From: Ruminococcus sp.
Lineage (GTDB): Bacteria > Bacillota > Clostridia > Oscillospirales > Acutalibacteraceae
Assembly (NCBI GenBank): GCA_004558485.1
Contig: SFCS01000002.1
Location: 25,864 to 89,863, forward strand
DNA length: 64,000 bases
Reading direction: 5' to 3'
This document shows, piece by piece, positions 31,580-39,717 of this stretch. How positions within the stretch are numbered: position 1 is the stretch's first letter; each line of letters starts with the position of its first letter. The translations under genes and the position numbers were made by a program. The notes beneath the pieces are model-generated. The model was given only the letters and a program-made list of their open reading frames with translations. It ran no database searches and was not told the DNA's origin.

Positions 31580-32359
31580 GTGATGGAAAAGCAAATCAAG
31601 GTATTATTGGTGGACAACAGCGAACATTTTGGCGCACCTTGTGCGCAAACCATGCAGGATTGCGGCCTTTGTGTCGAAACGATAGAGAAGGACGGCAAGA
31701 AGGCGGTGGATGCGATCTGTACGCTGCATCCCGATGTCGTTCTGATGGATTTCTTCCTCCCGAGACTGGATGCCATCGGGGTCATCAAGAGCATCTATAC
31801 ACGCTCTCTCACGCGCATCCCGCAGTTCATGGTGATGTCCGGATTTGACAATCCCAACATGGAGCGCGAGGCCATTCTCGGCGGCGCGGACTATTTCGTT
31901 CTGCGTCCGTTTGACGCGGCGCAGATGGCGAACCGCATCTTTGCCCTGTGCGGCAAGCAGCAGCGTCCCACCGTGCCCGAGGTGCGGTATACGGTGGCAG
32001 ACAACGGCAGCCTGGAAATGCGGGTGACCGAGATCATTCATCAGATCGGCGTTCCCGCGCACATCAAGGGCTATCAGTATCTGCGCGATGCGATCCTCAT
32101 GGCGATCGAGGATGAGGACATCATCAATGCCGTCACCAAGCGGCTGTATCCCGCCGTTGCCAAAAAGCACGCCACCACTTCGTCCCGTGTCGAGCGGGCG
32201 ATCCGTCATGCCATTGAGGTCGCGTGGGACAGGGGTGATGTGGATACGCTCAACGCCTATTTCGGCTATACGGTCAACACCGGTCGCGGCAAGCCGACCA
32301 ACAGCGAATTTATCGCCATGATCGCCGACAAATTCCGCTTGCAACTGAAAATATCATAA
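31580..32359 (+). CDS. spo0A: Sporulation response regulator Spo0A
   Basis: 259 residues from GTG 31580 (AAAGGAG upstream; ATG 31583 is equally possible). The receiver domain (1 to about 125) has the phosphorylated Asp at D57 (DVVLMDFFLP). The C-terminal DNA-binding domain is unmistakable: VTEIIHQIGVPAHIKGYQYL, AVTKRLYPAVAKKHATTSSR, and VERAIRHAIEVAWDRGD. Spo0A is the master switch for endospore formation. Two normally invariant receiver residues differ: N13 replaces the second acidic-pocket Asp and R109 replaces the conserved Lys (LRPFD). A strong terminator follows the gene. Confidence 0.95.
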   Translation: MMEKQIKVLLVDNSEHFGAPCAQTMQDCGLCVETIEKDGKKAVDAICTLHPDVVLMDFFLPRLDAIGVIKSIYTRSLTRIPQFMVMSGFDNPNMEREAILGGADYFVLRPFDAAQMANRIFALCGKQQRPTVPEVRYTVADNGSLEMRVTEIIHQIGVPAHIKGYQYLRDAILMAIEDEDIINAVTKRLYPAVAKKHATTSSRVERAIRHAIEVAWDRGDVDTLNAYFGYTVNTGRGKPTNSEFIAMIADKFRLQLKIS

Positions 32360-32363
32360 GAAA

Positions 32364-32404
32364 GGGAGCGCTGCGGCCATTCTGCCGCGGCGCTCCCTTT
32401 TTTT
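32364..32404 (+). terminator. Intrinsic terminator of spo0A
   Basis: GGGAGCGCTGCGGC pairs with GCCGCGGCGCTCCC (one mismatch) and is followed by seven T residues. It lies against the tail of the convergent coiled-coil gene. Confidence 0.9.
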
Positions 32405-32411
32405 GCACAGA

Positions 32412-32900
32412 TCATTTGGTTTCGGACTCTTCGTACATCAGCTTCTGCGCCGGCGCACGCACTGCCTGCCGCGCCTGACGGATTTCCACCAGCTGCTGCG
32501 CCAGAGTGTCCTCGGTCTTTTTCAGCAGCTCCTCGGTGAAGTCCTGCGCGCTCTTGCGCATTTCCTTGGTGCGCTTTTGCGTTTTCGTCAGCATTTCGTT
32601 GGCTTTTTGCTGCGCCTGCAGCACGATCTCCTCGCGGGAGACCATGGAACGCTGCCGTTCCTCGGCGGTGCGGATGATGCTTTCCGCCTCCTTGCGCGCG
32701 GTGGCAACGATGTCGGTGCGGTCGCTCACGATAGCTTTTGCCTGCCGGATTTCGGAGGGCAGATTGGCGCGGATGTCGTCGAGAATATCCCGCAGCTGAT
32801 CCGCCTCGATGAGACATTTGCCGCCGGACAGCGGCATGTTCCAGGCACGGTCGATCATATCATCGATCTTTTCCAGCAATTCTTCAACGCTTACAGACAT
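32412..32900 (-). CDS. Coiled-coil protein (ATPase-subunit-like) downstream of coaD
   Basis: 162 residues, almost wholly alpha-helical and charged, starting SVSVEELLEKIDDMIDRAWN. The middle (about 60-150) is a long Lys/Glu/Gln-rich coiled coil reminiscent of the V-type ATPase subunit H or DivIVA-like stalk proteins; no membrane segment is present. In many Clostridia a protein of this kind follows rsmD and coaD, often annotated only as ATPase. ATG 32900 lies inside the 3' end of coaD (10-base overlap), so it is the third gene of the rsmD-coaD operon. The function is not established. Confidence 0.75.
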   Translation of the reverse strand: MSVSVEELLEKIDDMIDRAWNMPLSGGKCLIEADQLRDILDDIRANLPSEIRQAKAIVSDRTDIVATARKEAESIIRTAEERQRSMVSREEIVLQAQQKANEMLTKTQKRTKEMRKSAQDFTEELLKKTEDTLAQQLVEIRQARQAVRAPAQKLMYEESETK

Positions 32901-33388
32901 TGCAGATCATCCTTTCTGATTCGTTTTATGATGTCCGGCGCAATGCATGCCGGGACAAAATCGGAAATATCGCCGCCGAAGGCAGCCACCTGCCGCACAA
33001 GACTGGAGGACAGGTACATATACTGCGCGCTGGTGGTGAGAAACACCGTTTCCGCCTGCTCGCACAGCTTGCGGTTCGTAAGCGCCATCTGAAATTCATA
33101 CTCGAAATCCGACATGGCGCGCAGACCCTTGACGATGGCGGTAGCATTGTGCTCCCGCACATAGTCGGCAAGCAGCCCGCCGAACTGCTCCACCTCCACA
33201 TTCGGAATGTCGGCGACGCAGCGGCGGATCAGCGCCACGCGCTCCGCCTGCGTAAACACCGGCGTTTTCGAGGTGTTGGTCATGACAGCGACGATGACCT
33301 TGTCAAAAAGCCGTGACGCCCGCCGTATAATATCCAGATGCCCGTTGGTGACAGGATCAAAGCTGCCGGGACAAATTGCGATCTTCAT
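32891..33388 (-). CDS. coaD: Phosphopantetheine adenylyltransferase
   Basis: 165 residues, the standard length. The nucleotidyltransferase signature is present: CPGSFDPVTNGHLDIIRRA with the T/HxGH motif, then GLRAMSDFEYEFQMALTNRK, and YLSSSLVRQVAAFGGD. CoaD joins ATP and 4'-phosphopantetheine to give dephospho-CoA, the fourth step of coenzyme A synthesis. The ATG overlaps the rsmD stop (ATGA), and the stop overlaps the next gene by 10 bases, so translation of all three is coupled. Confidence 0.95.
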   Translation of the reverse strand: MKIAICPGSFDPVTNGHLDIIRRASRLFDKVIVAVMTNTSKTPVFTQAERVALIRRCVADIPNVEVEQFGGLLADYVREHNATAIVKGLRAMSDFEYEFQMALTNRKLCEQAETVFLTTSAQYMYLSSSLVRQVAAFGGDISDFVPACIAPDIIKRIRKDDLQCL

Positions 33389-33924
33389 ACTTTCCTCCGA
33401 TACAGCGTGATGTGCACGCGACCATAGCGATAGGTGCGATCCGCCTGCAGTGCGCCCACCGTTTCCGGCAGCGCCTGCCCCTCGTCACTTTCGCAGACGA
33501 CAAGCCCGCCGTCGGCAATGTGCGGCTCGACCGCCGCAAGGCATGATGCGAGCAGAGCGTCGCCATAGGGCGGATCCAAAAACACAAGGTCAAACTGCTC
33601 CCTGCAGCGGGCAAGAAAACCGAGCGCCTCGGTCGTCAGCACCTGTGCCGACGAAAAGAGCTTTGCCGCCTGCAAATTGCGGCGGACAAGCTCTGCAGCT
33701 TGCCCGTTTTGCTCCACAAAGACGCAGGACGCAGCACCGCGGCTCAGCGCTTCAATGCCGAGCTGCCCCGAGCCGGCGAAAAGATCCAGTGCCCGCCGCC
33801 CCTCGATCTCAAACTGGATGGCGGAAAAAAGCCCTTCCTTCACCCGTTCGGCGGTCGGACGGGTGGCTTGTCCCGCCGGCGTCTCCAAGCGACAGCCGCG
33901 GGCAGTGCCGGTGATCACACGCAT
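33385..33924 (-). CDS. rsmD: 16S rRNA (guanine966-N2)-methyltransferase
   Basis: 179 residues from ATG 33924 (AAAGGAGAT upstream), not the longer in-frame start. It has the RsmD opening MRVITGTARGCRLETPAG, the SAM-binding LDLFAGSGQLGIEALSRG, and the catalytic DPPY in FDLVFLDPPYGD. RsmD methylates G966 in the 30S head. It is the first gene of rsmD-coaD-coiled coil, the common clostridial order, and it is encoded just downstream of the aldose epimerase in the same direction. Confidence 0.95.
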   Translation of the reverse strand: MRVITGTARGCRLETPAGQATRPTAERVKEGLFSAIQFEIEGRRALDLFAGSGQLGIEALSRGAASCVFVEQNGQAAELVRRNLQAAKLFSSAQVLTTEALGFLARCREQFDLVFLDPPYGDALLASCLAAVEPHIADGGLVVCESDEGQALPETVGALQADRTYRYGRVHITLYRRKV

Positions 33925-33968
33925 AAAATCGGTATCTCCTTTAAGTATAATCGTTTTCGCAAAAAATG

Positions 33969-34991
33969 TCAAATGCGAGAAAAGGTGTAGGCGGTCTCAC
34001 TGTGGAAAGGCTCTCCCGCACGCAGGACACAGGACGGAAAATCCGCTCGGTTGGGCGTGTCGGGGAAGAACTGCGTCTCCATGCAAAAAGCGGCGTACGC
34101 GCCGAGCGGTCCGCTTTTGCTGTTCACATAAGCAAGGTCGTTGCCGCTGTAGATCTGCAATCCCGGCAGATCGGTCGCACAGGCGACGGCAATGCCGCTT
34201 TGCGTGTTTTTCGCCGTCATCACCGTGCGCAGCGCGCCGGTGTAGTCCTGCAGCACAAAGTTGTGGTCAAGTCCCTTGCAGCGCCGCACCGACGGATCAT
34301 CCGACCCGATGACATCGCCGAGACGCACCTCCTGCCGCATATCGAGCGGCGTGCCGTCCACGGGCATGACGGAAAGCGGAATAAGTCCGTCGTCGGTGGC
34401 GGTATAGGCGTCGGCGTGCACGGTGACAAGCGTGTCGAGGATGTCGCCCTTGCCCGCGAGATTGAAATAGGCATGGTTTGTGAAATTGGCAACGGTGTCG
34501 GCGTCACTTTCGGCGTCATAGGCAATGGACAGCGTGCTGTCGCGCAGCGTGAAGGTGACCGTCAGCGTCAGCGTGCCGGGGTAGCCCTCTTCGCCGTCGG
34601 GGGAAACATACCGCGCGCGCAGCTGCGGCGCGTCGCCGTCCTGCGGCGTCATGTCCCACATCTTTTTGTCGAAGCCGACATCGCCGCCGTGCAGATGGTT
34701 TTCGCCGTTGTTCTTGGCAAGCGTATAGGTCTTGCCGTTCAGGGTGAATCTGCCGCCCTTGATGCGGTTGGCATAGCGGCCGACGGTGGCGCCGAGGTAG
34801 TTGGTGTTGACGGTGGCATAGTCGTTGGCGTTGTCAAACCCCAAAACGACATCCACGCCGCCGTACACGATCGATTGCACGGTGGCACCGTAGTCCAGCA
34901 CCGACACGGAAAGTGTGCCGTTCGACAGGGTATAGCGGGTGACGGCGGTGCCGTCGGGCAGCGTACCGAACGCGCTTTTTTCAATAGACAT
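33969..34991 (-). CDS. galM: Aldose 1-epimerase (mutarotase)
   Basis: 340 residues with the galactose mutarotase beta-sandwich. Diagnostic stretches: GATVQSIVYGGVDVVLGF, GATVGRYANRIKGGRFTLNG, NGENHLHGG with the catalytic His, FTNHAYFNLAG with the second His, GLDHNFVL with the sugar-binding Asp, and FCMETQFFPDTPNRADFPS with the catalytic Glu. It interconverts alpha and beta anomers of galactose or glucose. It is preceded ten bases upstream by the nucleotidyltransferase gene and followed by rsmD. Near galE and glf, it fits galactose handling for UDP-galactose supply. Confidence 0.95.
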   Translation of the reverse strand: MSIEKSAFGTLPDGTAVTRYTLSNGTLSVSVLDYGATVQSIVYGGVDVVLGFDNANDYATVNTNYLGATVGRYANRIKGGRFTLNGKTYTLAKNNGENHLHGGDVGFDKKMWDMTPQDGDAPQLRARYVSPDGEEGYPGTLTLTVTFTLRDSTLSIAYDAESDADTVANFTNHAYFNLAGKGDILDTLVTVHADAYTATDDGLIPLSVMPVDGTPLDMRQEVRLGDVIGSDDPSVRRCKGLDHNFVLQDYTGALRTVMTAKNTQSGIAVACATDLPGLQIYSGNDLAYVNSKSGPLGAYAAFCMETQFFPDTPNRADFPSCVLRAGEPFHSETAYTFSRI

Positions 34992-35001
34992 AGAGATTAC
35001 C

Positions 35002-35922
35002 TCACTTCCACAGCTTTTCGGGGTAGATGCCGCGCTTTGTCATGTCCGCCAGCGCCGCGCGCACGGAGGGCAGGTCGGCGGAATAGGTCATGCCGTACCA
35101 TTTGTCCGGCGTCGTCAGCACGGTGGCGTCCGCTGCGCCCGTTTCCAGCATATAGTTTACGACGGAGGGCAGATAAAATTCGGATTTCATTTCGCCGCCG
35201 CGCTCGCGTAAAAATTGCGCAAAAAGCTCGCCGAACACGGAAAGGCTGCCTGCGGGGAACGCCCAGCAGTTCATCGACACCACCGTGTCCTCCGACAGGG
35301 AAGTATAGGTCTTGCCGTCGTCCTCCGTGAACATCGGCTTGCCGTTCACAAGCTCGATGTGGGTGCGCTCGGTGAGGGAGACGAGATACCCGTTGTCGTC
35401 GATCTCACACACGCCGCGGGAAACATAGCCGTTTTCGGTCAGCGTATTTTTCAGCAGATAGCCCGCCATGGCGAGATGCTTTTTGTCGCCCTCCTGCGGC
35501 TTTTTGAGAAATTCCGCCAAAAGACGGAAGCCCTCTCTGCCGTAATAGTCGTCGGCGTTGATGACGGCGAAAGCGCCGTCCACCACGCCCTCGCAGCACA
35601 GAACGGCGTGCCCCGTGCCCCAGGGCTTTTCGCGCCCTGCGGGGACGGAGAAACCGGCGGGCAGCCGGTCAAGCTCCTGAAAAACATATTCGACCGGCGC
35701 AATGGCGGCGATGCGGTTGCCGATGTGCTCCTTGAAATCCTCCTCGATCGCGTGCTTGATGACAAAGACGATCTTGCCGAAGCCCGCTTTGAGAGCATCG
35801 TGAATGGAATAGTCGATAATAAGCTCACCGGCAGGGCCGACGGGGGTGAGCTGCTTGAGTCCGCCGAAACGGCTGCCCATGCCCGCCGCCATGATGACCA
35901 GAGTAGGTTTTTTCGTTTCCAT
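35002..35922 (-). CDS. Sugar-nucleotide nucleotidyltransferase
   Basis: About 306 residues from ATG 35922; a TTG at 35967 behind AAGGG would add 15 residues and is also plausible. The NTP_transferase motif LVIMAAGMGSRFGGLKQLTP is at the N-terminus; the conserved INADDYYG metal site lies about 110 residues in. The middle has RGVCEIDDNGYLVSLTERTH. It resembles UTP- or GTP-sugar-1-phosphate nucleotidyltransferases but lacks a clear substrate signature. Ten bases upstream of galM and divergent from galE, it may make the activated sugar used by GalE and Glf. The substrate is inferred from position only. Confidence 0.8.
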   Translation of the reverse strand: METKKPTLVIMAAGMGSRFGGLKQLTPVGPAGELIIDYSIHDALKAGFGKIVFVIKHAIEEDFKEHIGNRIAAIAPVEYVFQELDRLPAGFSVPAGREKPWGTGHAVLCCEGVVDGAFAVINADDYYGREGFRLLAEFLKKPQEGDKKHLAMAGYLLKNTLTENGYVSRGVCEIDDNGYLVSLTERTHIELVNGKPMFTEDDGKTYTSLSEDTVVSMNCWAFPAGSLSVFGELFAQFLRERGGEMKSEFYLPSVVNYMLETGAADATVLTTPDKWYGMTYSADLPSVRAALADMTKRGIYPEKLWK

Positions 35923-35974
35923 TTTCTTCAACTGCTTTCTGTAGTTTTTTTCATGTTCGTGCAACAAAATTCCC

Positions 35975-36003
35975 TTGATATCTGCCGTATTGTCGCGTAT
36001 AAT
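35975..36003 (+). promoter_or_regulatory. Sigma-A promoter of galE
   Basis: TTGATA (35975-35980), 17-base spacer, perfect TATAAT (35998-36003), 49 bases upstream of the start codon. Confidence 0.85.
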
Positions 36004-36052
36004 AACAGCAGAAAGAGAACTCTTTCACACATTATACACCGGAGGGATGAAA

Positions 36053-37069
36053 ATGGCAATACTTATTACCGGAGGCTGCGGATTTATCGGTTCGCACACC
36101 TGCATCGAAATGTTAGCGGCAGGATATGACATCGTGGTTTTGGATAACTACTACAACGCCAGCCCGATCGCCCTGCAGCGTGTGAAGGAGCTTAGTGGTC
36201 GTGATTTCCCGTTCTATGAGTGCGACATTCGTGACGAGGCGGGACTGCGCAAAATCTTTGCCGAAAACAAGATCGACGCCGTCATTCATTTCGCCGGACT
36301 CAAAGCGGTCGGCGAGTCGGTGCAAAAGCCGCTTGAATACTATGATAACAATGTCGGCGGAACGGTGACGCTGTGCCGCGTGATGGCTGAGGCGGGCTGC
36401 AAGCGCATGATCTTCAGCTCCTCCGCCACCGTTTACGGCATGTCCAACCCGTCCCCGCTTCTGGAGACCTACCACACCGGCGAGGTCACCAATCCCTATG
36501 GCCGCACGAAGTATATCATCGAGGAGATCCTCAAGGATGTCTGCGTGTCCGATCCCGCATGGAGCGTGGTGCTGCTGCGCTACTTCAACCCCATCGGCGC
36601 ACACGAAAGCGGCAGGATCGGCGAGAACCCGAACGGTATCCCGAACAACCTCATGCCGTATATTTCGCAGGTCGCCATCGGCAAGCGCCCGTTTCTTTCC
36701 GTGTTCGGCGATGATTATGACACGCCGGACGGCACGGGCGTGCGCGATTATATCCATGTGGTGGATCTGGCGAAGGGACATGTCAGGGCGACCGATTTTG
36801 CGCTGAAAAACACGGGCGCGGAGGTCTTTAACCTCGGCACGGGCAAAGGCACCAGCGTGCTGGAGCTTGTCAAGACCTTCGAGCGCGTCAACGGCGTCGC
36901 CGTACCCTACAAGGTGACGCCCCGCCGTCCCGGCGACATCGCCACCTGCTACTCCGATCCGCACAAGGCGGAGGCTGTTCTGCAGTGGAAGACCGAAAAG
37001 ACCGTCGAGGATATGTGCCGCGACACCTGGCGCTGGCAGTCCCAAAACCCTAACGGCTTCGAAGAATAA
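36053..37069 (+). CDS. galE: UDP-glucose 4-epimerase
   Basis: 338 residues from ATG 36053; GGAGGG lies six bases upstream, while the in-frame ATG at 36047 is too close to it. The SDR fold is complete: NAD-binding LITGGCGFIGSHTC, DNYYNASP, the catalytic Ser in SSSATVYG and the YxxxK motif in NPYGRTKYIIEE. The UDP-sugar region has LLRYFNPIGAHESG and GVRDYIHVVDLAKGH. It interconverts UDP-glucose and UDP-galactose and thus feeds UDP-galactopyranose mutase. A single gene between its own promoter and terminator, divergent from the nucleotidyltransferase-galM operon. Confidence 0.97.
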   Translation: MAILITGGCGFIGSHTCIEMLAAGYDIVVLDNYYNASPIALQRVKELSGRDFPFYECDIRDEAGLRKIFAENKIDAVIHFAGLKAVGESVQKPLEYYDNNVGGTVTLCRVMAEAGCKRMIFSSSATVYGMSNPSPLLETYHTGEVTNPYGRTKYIIEEILKDVCVSDPAWSVVLLRYFNPIGAHESGRIGENPNGIPNNLMPYISQVAIGKRPFLSVFGDDYDTPDGTGVRDYIHVVDLAKGHVRATDFALKNTGAEVFNLGTGKGTSVLELVKTFERVNGVAVPYKVTPRRPGDIATCYSDPHKAEAVLQWKTEKTVEDMCRDTWRWQSQNPNGFEE

Positions 37070-37083
37070 AAAAACAAGGAAAC

Positions 37084-37112
37084 GGCGCTGTCACCTTCAA
37101 GGTGACAGCGCC
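37084..37112. terminator. Bidirectional terminator between galE and the glycosidase-like gene
   Basis: GGCGCTGTCACCTT-C-AAGGTGACAGCGCC, a near-perfect stem followed by TTCGTTTTG; it serves both converging genes. Confidence 0.85.
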
Positions 37113-37126
37113 TTCGTTTTGTTCGA

Positions 37127-38494
37127 TCATCCGAAGCAAACATCCGGCAAAAGAGCGGCTTTTGTCAGGATGGTCTCTGTGTCGCGGCGAGGATCCCACA
37201 GGATCTCTGCATAGAGGGCGACGGGAAACCACAGCTTTTCCTCAAAGGCACCGTCCTCCACCAGCGCGGCAACCAGCGTGTTGCCGTCCAGTGCCTCAAC
37301 CGTCCTTTTTACATACTTCGCGTTTGCCAACCAATATGCCTGCAGATATTTCCAATATTTCCGCTTTTCCTCTGCTTTCTCCGTGACGGTTTTTCTGCTG
37401 TGCTCGCCGAGAACATAGGGGCCCGGCTGGTGCTGAAAGGTGTCCCAGTTCAAAACAGACATGCCCTTGAACAGCGTGCCGAAGCCGCCGTCCCTGAGGT
37501 TTTTGATCTTTTCGGTGAACAGGAGCGTTTCCTCAAAATCGCCCCGCGCCTTGGGGATATAGGCATAGGGGAAAGCGCCGCAATCCTCCCAAAGGATCGT
37601 CACCCGCGGATCGACCTCGCGGATATACGCAAGCTTGTCTCTGACCGATGTGGCGTGCAGCCCGAACAGGATTTTGAGGTCGGGATGATTTTTGAAAATC
37701 TTTTCCGCAGCCTTGTTCACCAGCGTGACTGCCGCCTTTGCGATGAGCATGCCGCCGATGGTCTCCTCCTTGGTCTCCGTGAAGGTCTGGAAATAGATGC
37801 CGTCGCCGCCGAGAGGGGCATAGTCCCTTTCATAGGTCGCGGCGGCTTTATCTATCATTTTCTCCAATTCATCGGCGCCGATGTGCGTGTCGCCGCAGGA
37901 TGTCGACCAGCCCCAGGAAAATCCCCAAATGATGCGAACACCTTTTTTATGCGCATAGGCGACGACCTCGTCGGCATTTTCGGGAGGAAAATCGCTCCAG
38001 ATGATCAGCTCGTTCAGCTTTAACTGCAGCATATGGTCGATGTATCCCTTGTAGTCATAAATGACATATCCCCACGACCAAAGGGCGCGCTCTTTGATGA
38101 ACGGTGTGAAGCTTTCGTCATATTCCGGCAGGGGACAGGAGCCGAAGATGTCGTTGAAAAAGTATGTCGGCGTGTGGGTGTCGGCATCTATGGCTTTCAC
38201 CAGGTACACATTTTCAAAATCCACGGCGGCATACAATTCGTTCGCATATCCGTCACCGTCCAGGAGAATGACCTCGTTGCCGTTTTCATTTCGGCACGCC
38301 TTGATACGGTAGCCGTCTTTCGGAACGGTGAGCAGCCCTTTGACACCGATATAGATGAGACAGCCGTCTTTTTTGATTTCATCGGTTAATTGCTCCGGAC
38401 GCACACAGGACACGGTCGTATAGCGGCTGACGCTTGCGAAAACGAGCTTCAGTGCTTCGGCATTATCGCCGTGCACAACATACCACTTTTTCAT
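37127..38494 (-). CDS. Glycoside hydrolase-like TIM-barrel protein with GH20b-type N-domain
   Basis: 455 residues. The first about 95 resemble the small alpha/beta domain found ahead of GH20/GH67/GH84 barrels (CLIYIGVKG, then DGYRIKACRNENGNEVILLD, GYANELYAAVDFENVYL). A TIM barrel follows (WSWGYVIYDYKGYIDHMLQL, ELIIWSDFPPENADEVVAYA, GVRIIWGFSWGW, GDGIYFQTFTETKEETIGG) and a helical C-terminus. TETKEE carries a candidate acid. No exact family was recognised and there is no signal peptide, so a cytoplasmic glycosidase is only inferred. ATG 38494 has GGTGA five bases upstream; an in-frame GTG at 38503 is the alternative. Confidence 0.65.
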   Translation of the reverse strand: MKKWYVVHGDNAEALKLVFASVSRYTTVSCVRPEQLTDEIKKDGCLIYIGVKGLLTVPKDGYRIKACRNENGNEVILLDGDGYANELYAAVDFENVYLVKAIDADTHTPTYFFNDIFGSCPLPEYDESFTPFIKERALWSWGYVIYDYKGYIDHMLQLKLNELIIWSDFPPENADEVVAYAHKKGVRIIWGFSWGWSTSCGDTHIGADELEKMIDKAAATYERDYAPLGGDGIYFQTFTETKEETIGGMLIAKAAVTLVNKAAEKIFKNHPDLKILFGLHATSVRDKLAYIREVDPRVTILWEDCGAFPYAYIPKARGDFEETLLFTEKIKNLRDGGFGTLFKGMSVLNWDTFQHQPGPYVLGEHSRKTVTEKAEEKRKYWKYLQAYWLANAKYVKRTVEALDGNTLVAALVEDGAFEEKLWFPVALYAEILWDPRRDTETILTKAALLPDVCFG

Positions 38495-38537
38495 GTTTCT
38501 CACCGCTCTCTCGAAAAATCAGCGTCAGTATGGCACA

Positions 38538-38575
38538 AAAGGCGGCACAAAGCAAGAGCTTTGTGCCGCCTTTTT
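38538..38575 (-). terminator. Terminator of the rubrerythrin gene
   Basis: AAAAGGCGGCACAAAGC-AAGA-GCTTTGTGCCGCCTTTT, a 15-17-bp stem with T-runs in both orientations. Confidence 0.9.
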
Positions 38576-38589
38576 CATTTTTCGGAAGA

Positions 38590-39141
38590 TCAGAAATATC
38601 TCTTGAGAAGTCCCTCGAAAGCCTTGCCGTGGCGGGCTTCGTCACGCGCCATTTCGTGCACGGTATCGTGGATGGCGTCGAGTCCCAGCTCCTTTGCAAG
38701 CTTGGCAAGCTCAAACTTGCCCGCCGTTGCGCCATGCTCGGCGTCCACGCGCATCTCGAGATTTTTCTTCGTGGAGTCGGTCACGACCTCGCCGAGCATC
38801 TCGGCAAACTTCGCGGCGTGCTCTGCCTCTTCAAGGGCGGCTTTTTCCCAGTACAGCCCGATCTCGGGATAGCCCTCGCGGTGCGCGACACGCGCCATGG
38901 CGAGATACATGCCGACCTCGCTGCACTCGCCTTCAAAGTTGGCGCGCAGACCTTCGAGAATGCGGGGATCGGTGCCGGCGGCGACGCCGACGACATGCTC
39001 CGCCGCCCAGACCTTCTCGGCGGACTCATCCATCACCTTGAACTTCGAACCCGGCGCCTTGCACTGCGGGCAAACAAAGCCCTCCGGCATCTCGTCGCCT
39101 TCATAGACATACCCACAGATCGGACAAACAAACTTTTTCAT
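38590..39141 (-). CDS. Rubredoxin-rubrerythrin (reverse type) peroxidase
   Basis: 183 residues from ATG 39141 (GGAGG upstream). The rubredoxin-like knuckle comes first: C6-P-I-C9 and C24-P-Q-C27 (YVYEGDEMPEGFVCPQCKAP). The ferritin-like diiron domain follows, with EGECSEVGMYLAMARVAHRE, EAEHAAKFAEML, and DEARHGKAFEGLL supplying Glu/His ligands. Having the rubredoxin part at the N-terminus is the reverse order of classical rubrerythrin, as in the reverse rubrerythrins of anaerobes that reduce hydrogen peroxide and oxygen. The Fur-family gene 28 bases upstream is probably in the same transcript and would control it. Confidence 0.92.
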   Translation of the reverse strand: MKKFVCPICGYVYEGDEMPEGFVCPQCKAPGSKFKVMDESAEKVWAAEHVVGVAAGTDPRILEGLRANFEGECSEVGMYLAMARVAHREGYPEIGLYWEKAALEEAEHAAKFAEMLGEVVTDSTKKNLEMRVDAEHGATAGKFELAKLAKELGLDAIHDTVHEMARDEARHGKAFEGLLKRYF

Positions 39142-39169
39142 AGCTTTTACCTCCAAATTGATAATTCCT

Positions 39170-39598
39170 TCATATATCTTTGACTGCCCCGTTTTCCGCG
39201 CAGGTGCGACAGATACCGGAACAGTAAAAGTCGGTTTTTTCGACGACAAAGCCGGAAAGGACGCCATCCTGTATATTTATCGGCGGCAGCGGGAAATCAT
39301 ATACCGTGCCGCAGCGATCACAGCGAAAGTGTCCGTGCGGATTGACAGCGGCATCGAACTGCTTGTGTGCGGCATCGATGGTGATGACTTGCAGCAGTCC
39401 CGCCTTTTCAAGCGCCTCCAAGCCGTTGTACACGGTCATGAGCGAACAGGAGGGAAGCTGCGACTGCAACGCATGAAAGATGGTCTCCGCCGTCGGATGA
39501 CCGGGGTGCGTCGCAAGATACCGATACAGCGCGATGCGCTGCTGCGTCGGGCGCAGCCCACACGCCTTAAAGCGTTTCAGAATGTCGACATCCTCCAT
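39170..39598 (-). CDS. Fur/PerR-family metalloregulator
   Basis: 142 residues with the Fur winged helix (ACGLRPTQQRIALYRYLATH, HPTAETIFHALQ, SCSLMTVYNGLEALEKAGLL) and the C-terminal metal domain with HKQFDAAVNPHGHFRC. Zinc ligands are two Cys pairs, C-D-R-C and C-R-T-C. ATG 39598 follows AAAGGTGGTGA. It directly precedes the peroxide-reducing rubrerythrin, as PerR-type regulators often do, and a Fur-like palindrome lies in its own leader. A PerR role is inferred from context rather than from a diagnostic residue. Confidence 0.88.
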   Translation of the reverse strand: MEDVDILKRFKACGLRPTQQRIALYRYLATHPGHPTAETIFHALQSQLPSCSLMTVYNGLEALEKAGLLQVITIDAAHKQFDAAVNPHGHFRCDRCGTVYDFPLPPINIQDGVLSGFVVEKTDFYCSGICRTCAENGAVKDI

Positions 39599-39618
39599 GC
39601 ATTCACCACCTTTGAAAG

Positions 39619-39634
39619 ATTACAACATTATAAT
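39619..39634 (-). promoter_or_regulatory. Fur/PerR-like box upstream of the regulator
   Basis: ATTATAA-TG-TTGTAAT on the minus strand: an inverted repeat with one mismatch per arm, 21 bases before the start codon. It fits autoregulation by the encoded Fur-family protein. Confidence 0.5.
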
Positions 39635-39676
39635 AATTCAAAAGTTTGGATTTGTCAATGCTTTTTTGAAAAAAAT

Positions 39677-39705
39677 TTGCAAAATGCTTGAGGGGTCTAT
39701 ATAAT
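39677..39705 (+). promoter_or_regulatory. Sigma-A promoter of the secreted-protein pair
   Basis: TTGCAA (39677-39682), 17-base spacer, perfect TATAAT (39700-39705), 13 bases before the start codon of the first gene. Confidence 0.8.
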
Positions 39706-39717
39706 AAGGAGGAAGAT

